In this document: piece after piece, positions 1-3,914 of the stretch
Layout of the letters: each line of letters opens with the position of its first letter
Numbering within the stretch: the stretch's first letter is position 1
Source of the DNA: Pseudomonadota bacterium
GTDB taxonomy: Bacteria > Pseudomonadota > Gammaproteobacteria > Pseudomonadales > Pseudohongiellaceae
Assembly: GCA_022563075.1 (NCBI GenBank)
Contig: JADFOC010000221.1
Coordinates: 1-5,471, forward strand
DNA: 5,471 nucleotides
Direction: 5' to 3'
Notes under the pieces: generated by a model
Told to the model about the DNA's origin: nothing
Databases searched by the model: none
Seen by the model: the letters and a program-made list of their open reading frames with translations, nothing else
Translations under genes and position numbers: made by a program

Positions 1-624
1 CATGAAAATTTTTGCCGGAGGCCAGTTCCAGAGTAGAAATCCGGCCCCGGCGGCCAGAAGAGTGGCGGATAGTAGCGCAATAACCTGATCGCCACTATTG
101 ATAACGAGGAACAGTGACATCAGGCTTACAAAAATCAGTTCGCTAGCCGCGATCCCATCGATCCCGTCCATAAAATTATACAGATTCAGCAGCCATACTA
201 ACGCGACAACCGCAAGGAAACTCAGCAGCCACGGGGCCTGCAGTAACCATGGACCAATTCCGATAGGGGCTACACCGCCCAGCCACCATACTGACCAGAT
301 GGCGGCGATGACCTGGGTTGGCACGCGCCACAGGATGTCGATCTGTCTTAGATCATCCACCAGACCCACAGCCGCGATAAGCCCCCCACCGAGCAGGGCG
401 AAGAATTCCGGCAATGGTATCAAGCCATCGACAAAATAATAGGATGCGACCAATAAAAACAGCAGCACAATAGAGAGACCACCGCCCACTGGTGTGGGCG
501 CGGCATGGGAACTGCGGGCAACTGGCAAGTCCAGCAAGCGCACGCGCTGTGCCAGTATCTTCAATAAGCCTGTCAACAGTACCGCCGCCAGGAATACCAC
601 GGTTACCAGAACCAAAAGCGACAT
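1..624 (-). CDS. MraY/WecA-type polyprenyl-phosphate sugar-1-phosphate transferase (WbpL-like), 3' part cut off by window edge
   Basis: This reading frame stays open from an ATG at 624 to the window edge, giving 208 residues without a stop. The protein is very hydrophobic, with several membrane segments (about residues 2-24, 48-66, 74-90, 105-118, 132-149, 160-176, 181-199). It carries the family hallmarks in order: an RSSHAAPTPVGGG cytoplasmic loop (37-49), the Asp-Asp pair of LVDDLRQ (D90, D91) and NLYNFMDGIDG (147-157), and it ends in NWPPAKIFM, where family members continue with GDVGS. Enzymes of this family move a sugar-1-phosphate from a UDP-sugar onto undecaprenyl phosphate at the inner membrane, starting O-antigen or related glycans. 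The RSSH..PTP.GGG loop resembles WbpL more than MraY as I recall them; the sugar cannot be read from sequence. The Shine-Dalgarno is weak (AGGG 11 bases upstream), but no in-frame alternative start lies just upstream. It has its own promoter and follows a terminator. G+C looks clearly higher than in lapB. Confidence 0.9.
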   Translation of the reverse strand, partial: MSLLVLVTVVFLAAVLLTGLLKILAQRVRLLDLPVARSSHAAPTPVGGGLSIVLLFLLVASYYFVDGLIPLPEFFALLGGGLIAAVGLVDDLRQIDILWRVPTQVIAAIWSVWWLGGVAPIGIGPWLLQAPWLLSFLAVVALVWLLNLYNFMDGIDGIAASELIFVSLMSLFLVINSGDQVIALLSATLLAAGAGFLLWNWPPAKIFM

Positions 625-659
625 TGAGCGATCAACCCTGAAGCAATGTGAGACTGGGT

Positions 660-687
660 ATTATATCGGGCTTTTCAGAATTTTCAG
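660..687 (-). promoter_or_regulatory. Candidate sigma-70 promoter for the transferase gene
   Basis: Read on the minus strand, a perfect TATAAT (665-660) is preceded, with a 16-base spacer, by CTGAAA (687-682), which matches 4 of 6 bases of TTGACA. Transcription would start near 653, about 29 bases before the ATG at 624. The element lies just downstream of the terminator that ends the preceding gene, so the transferase is probably transcribed independently. The spacer is one base short of ideal and no start site has been mapped. Confidence 0.6.
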
Positions 688-688
688 T

Positions 689-727
689 AATAAAATCAGG
701 CACTTTCAAGTGAAATTGAAAGTGCCT
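689..727 (-). terminator. Rho-independent terminator after the ComEA-like gene
   Basis: A perfect 12-base-pair stem (arms 716-727 and 698-709) closes a 6-base loop and starts 16 bases after the stop codon at 744. On the minus strand the stem is followed by GAUUUUAUU, a modest U tract set back two bases. On the plus strand the downstream bases are TATCGGAC, with no T run, so the structure works as a minus-strand terminator. The imperfect U tract suggests that some read-through into the transferase gene is possible. Confidence 0.8.
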
Positions 728-743
728 TATCGGACAAAAACTG

Positions 744-1052
744 CTAATTATTTACAATAAGAATGCGGTGCCGGTTCTTCTCCACCGTTACCGGGCCAAT
801 ACCCTGTACTTCGGCCAATTCATCGATTGAACGAAATTTTCCAAACATTTCACGGTAGGCAACAATTTCCCGCGCTTTTACCAATCCCACACCATCGAGC
901 GCGGCGGCAATCGCACTGGCATCGGCAGAATTAATATCGAGTTGGATTACTCGCTGTGTCGTGTCTTCAGGCGTGTCGGCTGCCAGGGTTAATGGAGCAA
1001 ACATCAGTACCAACGCAGCCACCGCTGCTTTTAACCAATTGCGTCTGATCAT
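744..1052 (-). CDS. Secreted helix-hairpin-helix protein, ComEA/YbaV family
   Basis: The product is 102 residues. An N-terminal signal peptide (MIRRNW, then a hydrophobic core to about residue 23) has a probable cleavage site after Ala24 or Ala25. A short acidic/polar linker (DTPEDTTQ) follows, then a single helix-hairpin-helix module: LDINSADASAIAAAL, hairpin GVGLVKAREIVAYRE, then FRSIDELAEVQGIGPVTVEKNR. The two G-x-G hairpins and the N-S-A-D start are typical of ComEA-like domains, which bind DNA without sequence preference; full ComEA is the periplasmic DNA receptor of natural transformation. This short form has only the exported domain, with no membrane anchor beyond the signal peptide. 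The ATG at 1052 is preferred over a TTG at 1085 because AAGGA lies 7 bases upstream and the signal peptide then starts properly. It lies 67 bases after pyrF and is probably co-transcribed with it. Its role in the cell is not settled by sequence. Confidence 0.88.
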   Translation of the reverse strand: MIRRNWLKAAVAALVLMFAPLTLAADTPEDTTQRVIQLDINSADASAIAAALDGVGLVKAREIVAYREMFGKFRSIDELAEVQGIGPVTVEKNRHRILIVNN

Positions 1053-1059
1053 AGTAATG

Positions 1060-1064
1060 TCCTT
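1060..1064 (-). promoter_or_regulatory. Shine-Dalgarno sequence fixing the ComEA-like start
   Basis: AAGGA lies 7 bases before the ATG at 1052. The frame could be extended upstream to a TTG at 1085, but that would place 11 charged and polar residues before the signal peptide, so this site decides the start. Confidence 0.75.
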
Positions 1065-1119
1065 ATCGCTATTTAGAGGAGACAACTTTGCAGTTGCTGC
1101 AGAGAGTCTAGCAAAGAAC

Positions 1120-1821
1120 CTAAGTAACGCTAGCTATGGCCGAATTAAACTCTTTCAGTGCTTGGTTGGGTGATTCAGCTCTGGTTATTGGTCTACCTAC
1201 CACCAGGTAACTACTGCCGCCCTGAATCGCGTCGGCAGGACCAACTATCCGTTTTTGGTCGCCACTCGCGTCCTCCGGGCGACGAATGCCCGGCGTCACC
1301 AGGCAAAAATCCTCGGGCAACTGTGCCCGTAATAATCGGGTTTCTGCGGCGGAACACACCACTCCGTCCAGCCCGGCTTCGAGGCTGAGGAACGCAAGCT
1401 TACTCACTTGCTCTTCCGGATTACCGGCAATACCTACCTGTTCCAGGGCTTCTTTTGCCAGACTGGTCAAAACCGTGACGCCAATTAGCAGGGGTCGCCG
1501 TTCACCAAACCCCTCCAGTGCCTCGCGCGCCTGCTGCATCATGATCAGGCCTCCAGAAGCGTGGATATTCAACATCCAAACTCTCATGTGAGCGACGACC
1601 TGCACCGCTCTGGCCACAGTATTTGGGATATCGTGAAATTTTAAATCCAGAAATACGTCGAAACCCCGTTTTATTATGTCTTTGACTAACCCAGGCCCAC
1701 AAGCCGTGAACAATTCTTTGCCAACCTTCACCCGGCAGAGTTCGGCATCAAGCCGATCAAGCAGGCTCATTGCTTGTTTTTTAGAATCAAAATCAAGCGC
1801 AACTATAATCCGTTTGTTCAA
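1120..1821 (-). CDS. pyrF: Orotidine 5'-phosphate decarboxylase
   Basis: The enzyme decarboxylates orotidine monophosphate to UMP, the last step of de novo pyrimidine synthesis, in the cytoplasm. The 233-residue TIM-barrel protein has the expected landmarks: IIVALDFD at the first strand (D10), RVKVGKELF (K32, K35), and the catalytic DLKFHDIPNT with D59, K61 and D64 at the places of the E. coli Asp71-Lys73-Asp76 tetrad members. Later come NIHASGG, GVTVLTS, DGVVCSA, VTPGIR and the phosphate-binding VVGRPIT near the C-terminus. Length is in the normal bacterial range. The start is TTG: an in-frame TAA lies two codons upstream and AGGGAG sits 6 bases before it; the next in-frame ATG, at residue 18, would remove the first strand. 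It follows lapB by 33 bases, as in the E. coli lapA-lapB-pyrF operon. One oddity is Arg80, where relatives have Gly (GVWMVNVHASGG). Confidence 0.97.
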   Translation of the reverse strand: MNKRIIVALDFDSKKQAMSLLDRLDAELCRVKVGKELFTACGPGLVKDIIKRGFDVFLDLKFHDIPNTVARAVQVVAHMRVWMLNIHASGGLIMMQQAREALEGFGERRPLLIGVTVLTSLAKEALEQVGIAGNPEEQVSKLAFLSLEAGLDGVVCSAAETRLLRAQLPEDFCLVTPGIRRPEDASGDQKRIVGPADAIQGGSSYLVVGRPITRAESPNQALKEFNSAIASVT

Positions 1822-1827
1822 GTTTTA

Positions 1828-1833
1828 CTCCCT
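1828..1833 (-). promoter_or_regulatory. Strong Shine-Dalgarno sequence deciding the TTG start of pyrF
   Basis: AGGGAG stands 6 bases upstream of the TTG at 1821, near-ideal spacing, within the 33-base gap behind lapB. A strong site in front of a weak start codon may hold translation at a moderate level. The gap has no recognisable promoter or terminator, so pyrF probably depends on transcription from upstream of lapA. Confidence 0.8.
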
Positions 1834-1854
1834 CTCAATGCATACTTCCGAACA

Positions 1855-3045
1855 TTAAGATCCACCTGCTTCCAGTATGGGCTTTATCTTCTCCCATTTT
1901 TGACAACTCGGACAAAGCCAATACAAATTTTTAGATTCATAACCACAATGATTACATTGGTAGGTCGGCTTTTTACGCAATAACGAATCTACCATCTGCC
2001 GTAGCGAATTCAGATTGCCACCAACGCGTTCATCTGACTTCGGTATCTGCAAACGCAGCAGCTCAACCAATCCGGTCAAGGATGGCTTTCTGGTGAGATA
2101 CTCATTTAAATACTCTATCGCCGCCTCGTCTCCAGATCGCGTTTTAACCAAGTCAGAAAGCGCTAGCACCACGCTGACATCCGGCTCATCAGGCAGAGTA
2201 TTAGTCAACAATTTTTCGTACTCTGTCATGTTCTCAAGTTGTTCATAACACTCTGCAAGCGGACCTAATAATTGACTGATAAATTCCGGATTGTTGTTAC
2301 GAATCCGTATCAACTCTTTAATAGCCGCTTTGAAATTTCCCAACCTCTGCTCCATATTAGCCAGTAACAACGATGCTCTAACGTTATGGCGATCAAATGT
2401 AAATGCTCGTTTTATCTGCTCCCTTGAGTTACTGTGCTGATCCTCTTTGAGAAATTGCTCACCTAATTCGCAACAGTAATGCGCCGCCGCCGTGCGAAGT
2501 TCGATATCTTTTTTATGGCCCGCGTTCGCTAGCAGCATACTCGAGCAGTTTATCGCTTTTTCCCATTCTTTCTCGGTTTGGTATATGGTAATGAGATGTT
2601 TAAGTGCATCCAATTTGGCTGGCGAATTCTCAGTCAAGAGCTCATTGAGCAATCTCTCCGCTCTATCTAATAGGCCTGCAGCAATATAATCGATGGCTAG
2701 CTGCAATCTGGCCGAATCTAAAAAATCTTGCTCAAGCCCTGGTCTCTCTATCAGAGTCTGGTGTACCTTTATCGCTTTATCTACTTTTCCCCGCCGACGT
2801 AATAGAGCACCTAACGCCAAATACGTCTCGATTGTCTCACTGTTCATTTCCAGCGCATTGATAAATGTATCAATCGCTTCGTCCGGTTCGTCATTGAGAA
2901 GATAATTAAGGCCCACAAAATAATCTTGAAAAATATCACTGTGGTTCCGTGTTTTGCTGTGTATGCGCGGAGATCCCAGCCGGCCAAGTAACCAACCGGC
3001 AATTACAGCCAGCAGTAACAAGAAATAAATGCTGAGATTATCCAT
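1855..3045 (-). CDS. lapB: Lipopolysaccharide assembly protein B (TPR and rubredoxin-like, formerly YciM)
   Basis: LapB is an inner-membrane adaptor that promotes FtsH-dependent degradation of LpxC, the committing enzyme of lipid A synthesis, and so sets the lipopolysaccharide level. The 396-residue protein (389 in E. coli) begins with one membrane anchor (about residues 4-21, then GRLGSPR), leaving the rest in the cytoplasm. Helical tetratricopeptide repeats fill about residues 42-345, including DYFVGLNYLLNDEPDEAIDTF and YLALGALLRRRGKVDKAIKVHQTL, which align with E. coli. The C-terminus has a rubredoxin-type metal knuckle with two CxxC pairs (C364/C367 and C378/C381) around the conserved LYW, ending WEKIKPI. 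All four cysteines are present, so the metal site should be intact. It starts with ATG 2 bases after the lapA stop, with AGGA inside the end of lapA, so the two are probably translationally coupled. It is visibly more A+T-rich than the transferase gene. Confidence 0.96.
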   Translation of the reverse strand: MDNLSIYFLLLLAVIAGWLLGRLGSPRIHSKTRNHSDIFQDYFVGLNYLLNDEPDEAIDTFINALEMNSETIETYLALGALLRRRGKVDKAIKVHQTLIERPGLEQDFLDSARLQLAIDYIAAGLLDRAERLLNELLTENSPAKLDALKHLITIYQTEKEWEKAINCSSMLLANAGHKKDIELRTAAAHYCCELGEQFLKEDQHSNSREQIKRAFTFDRHNVRASLLLANMEQRLGNFKAAIKELIRIRNNNPEFISQLLGPLAECYEQLENMTEYEKLLTNTLPDEPDVSVVLALSDLVKTRSGDEAAIEYLNEYLTRKPSLTGLVELLRLQIPKSDERVGGNLNSLRQMVDSLLRKKPTYQCNHCGYESKNLYWLCPSCQKWEKIKPILEAGGS

Positions 3046-3047
3046 TA

Positions 3048-3359
3048 CTATTGCAAATCCTTTAGTGACATTGTTCTAAGTTGACCAACTTCCTGTCTGG
3101 CGTCAGATAATTGTTGGTTGAGCCGGCGGATCTCAGATCGGGACTTAAGATTGCGAAAGATGCCCAATCCCAATAGCAACCCTATTGTACCCCCGGTCAC
3201 GAATGCACCAATAATCCAGACTGAGACTGGCTGCGAAGGCAGTTCCCAGCTGCCGATCGCAATGGTTACAGCCGTTGTATTAAAATAAGAAAATGTGATA
3301 CTGGCCAGGAATACCAATATCAAAAAGAATCCTGACAGCAAACGGGCAATCTTATGCAT
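3048..3359 (-). CDS. lapA: Lipopolysaccharide assembly protein A (LapA/YciS, DUF1049)
   Basis: This is a small inner-membrane partner of LapB, of 103 residues (102 in E. coli). From the ATG, the first membrane segment covers about residues 6-25. A short extracytoplasmic stretch (FNTTAVTIAIGSWELPSQPVS) follows, then a glycine-rich second segment (about 46-68, GAFVTGGTIGLLLGLGIF). The cytoplasmic tail (NLKSRSEIRRLNQQLSDARQEVGQL) looks like a short coiled coil. Two segments plus a basic, coiled-coil tail is the DUF1049 plan. Position directly before lapB confirms the call, since sequence conservation in this family is low. The ATG at 3359 is chosen because GGA lies 9 bases upstream; an in-frame GTG at 3365 would put the same GGA only 3 bases away and add two residues. 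The ribosome binding region overlaps a repeat shared with the end of ihfB. Confidence 0.9.
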   Translation of the reverse strand: MHKIARLLSGFFLILVFLASITFSYFNTTAVTIAIGSWELPSQPVSVWIIGAFVTGGTIGLLLGLGIFRNLKSRSEIRRLNQQLSDARQEVGQLRTMSLKDLQ

Positions 3360-3394
3360 CGGCACAAATCCAGGCTCAAGCTCGCTTGTTAGTG

Positions 3395-3423
3395 TAATCC
3401 AGGCGGCAGTTGCCGAAAAGAAA
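3395..3423 (-). promoter_or_regulatory. Weak candidate promoter for lapA-lapB-pyrF
   Basis: A separate promoter is expected between the ihfB terminator and lapA. The best -10 candidate is TACACT (4 of 6 matches) at about 3400-3395, with only TTTTCG (3 of 6) 17 bases upstream, inside the terminator U tract. I see no clear heat-shock (sigma-32) promoter. The lapA unit may instead rely on read-through of the terminator or on an activator. Confidence 0.25.
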
Positions 3424-3454
3424 AAACGGCATAACCTAGCAGGCTATACCGTTT
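3416..3454 (-). terminator. Rho-independent terminator between ihfB and lapA
   Basis: In the minus-strand RNA, arms 3454-3442 and 3436-3424 form a 13-base-pair stem with a UGCUA loop, followed by a U-rich tail (UUU from the stem, then UUUCUUUU). Two positions pair as G-U in the minus-strand RNA but would be C-A mismatches in the plus-strand RNA, and the T tract is on the minus side only, so the direction is clear. It begins 25 bases after the ihfB stop and should separate ihfB from the lapA-lapB-pyrF unit, at least partly. Confidence 0.92.
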
Positions 3455-3479
3455 GAATATGTGGTTTTTAGCGCCTGGA

Positions 3480-3782
3480 TTAAAAGTGATTTTCAGCCAA
3501 CATGTTATTGTTGACCCGATCCCGCAATTCTTTTCCCGGCTTAAAGTGTGGTACATATTTACCACTCAACGCTACCGGGGTACCGGTTTTAGGATTTCGC
3601 CCGATACGTGGTACGCGATAATGCAGCGAAAAACTGCCAAATCCTCTTATTTCGATCCTCTCACCCTCAGAAAGTATCTGAGACATGTACTCAAGAATTG
3701 CCTTAACCGCTAACTCCACATCTTTAGATGACAACTGAGTTTGCTTTCCAGCAATGCGATCAATAAGTTCAGACTTAGTCAT
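3480..3782 (-). CDS. ihfB: Integration host factor subunit beta
   Basis: IhfB pairs with IhfA to form the nucleoid protein that bends DNA sharply at specific sites, serving transcription, replication and site-specific recombination. The 100-residue product matches E. coli IhfB almost throughout: [11 protein letters not shown] at the N-terminus, the body signature [17 protein letters not shown] (40-56), the DNA-inserting arm GRNPKTG (61-67) with Pro64, then [17 protein letters not shown]. Glu44 and Arg46, which recognise the conserved part of the IHF site in the E. coli beta subunit, are both present; these and the [15 protein letters not shown] stretch mark it as beta rather than alpha or HU. 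The C-terminus after RDRV ([10 protein letters not shown]) is a few residues longer than the 94-residue E. coli protein and unrelated to its end. The ATG has AGGGG 6 bases upstream. It follows rpsA as in E. coli and ends in its own terminator. Confidence 0.98.
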   Translation of the reverse strand: MTKSELIDRIAGKQTQLSSKDVELAVKAILEYMSQILSEGERIEIRGFGSFSLHYRVPRIGRNPKTGTPVALSGKYVPHFKPGKELRDRVNNNMLAENHF

Positions 3783-3850
3783 AGTTATCCCCTGTACCAG
3801 TACATCGCGATCATGCTGACACGCGCATTAAGTATTCAGGTATCTTAAGC

Positions 3851-3884
3851 GTACCACAAAGTACCACTTTTATAGCAGTACCTC
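3851..3884 (-). promoter_or_regulatory. Candidate ihfB promoter (extended -10) with overlapping GGTAC repeats
   Basis: On the minus strand TGCTATAAA (3877-3869) is an extended -10 element with 5 of 6 matches to TATAAT; no good -35 is seen, as is common for this promoter type. Transcription would begin near 3862, leaving an 80-base leader before ihfB. GAGGTAC (3884-3878) lies just upstream, and two exact GTGGTAC copies (3867-3861 and 3857-3851) lie 10 bases apart around the start point, where a repressor could bind. No perfect IHF consensus site was found in the gap, so autoregulation as known in E. coli is not evident. Confidence 0.4.
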
Positions 3885-3910
3885 GACCAAGGGTTAGTTG
3901 CCGGGGTACT
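3877..3910 (-). other. Hairpin just after the rpsA stop codon
   Basis: Starting 4 bases after the rpsA UAG, arms 3910-3902 and 3885-3877 of the minus-strand RNA form a 9-base-pair stem with one C-A mismatch and a 16-base loop. The next bases are GCUAUAAAAG, so there is no U tract and it is unlikely to terminate transcription by itself. It may protect the rpsA 3' end or slow read-through into ihfB. The 3' arm overlaps the GAGGTAC repeat. Confidence 0.4.
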
Positions 3911-3914
3911 GACT

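Larger units (their letters stand above)
3367..3482. repeat. Three-copy AATCCAGGC repeat, two copies forming an 11-base inverted repeat around the terminator
   Basis: On the plus strand, TAATCCAGGCG (3395-3405) and its exact reverse complement CGCCTGGATTA (3472-3482) form an 11-base perfect inverted repeat. A third copy, AATCCAGGC (3367-3375), has the same orientation as the first. In the minus-strand transcript the upstream arm begins with the UAA stop codon of ihfB, the middle copy lies beyond the terminator, and the last copy contains the GGA proposed as the lapA ribosome binding site. A read-through RNA could therefore pair the ihfB stop region with either downstream copy, and only one choice would mask the lapA site. 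The repeats are seen directly; the regulatory role is inference. Confidence 0.7.

Noticed and set aside
98..439. Plus-strand open frame of 113 codons.
   Set aside because: It lies antisense to the transferase gene, whose protein has clear family motifs. The plus-strand product is low-complexity and resembles nothing I know.
744..1085. Longer form of the ComEA-like gene starting at TTG 1085.
   Set aside because: It would place 11 non-conserved residues before the signal peptide, while the ATG at 1052 has a well-spaced AAGGA.
1086..1116. CTTTGC/GCAAAG inverted repeat with CTGCAG inside, in the pyrF to ComEA-like gap.
   Set aside because: The stem is only 6 base pairs with a 19-base loop and no U tract, so it is weak as a terminator and could easily be chance.
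1286..1591. Plus-strand open frame of 101 codons antisense to pyrF.
   Set aside because: It is a shadow of the conserved pyrF frame, with no recognisable domain and a Ser/Arg/Pro-rich composition typical of antisense frames.
3411..3431. Inverted repeat TGCCG/CGGCA flanking the A/T tract, a possible antiterminator overlapping the ihfB terminator stem.
   Set aside because: The downstream arm would be transcribed only after the termination decision at the U tract, the stem is only 5 base pairs, and the main terminator stem is far stronger.
3783..3914. IHF binding site for autoregulation before ihfB.
   Set aside because: I looked for the WATCAANNNNTTR pattern on both strands of the gap and found no full match.
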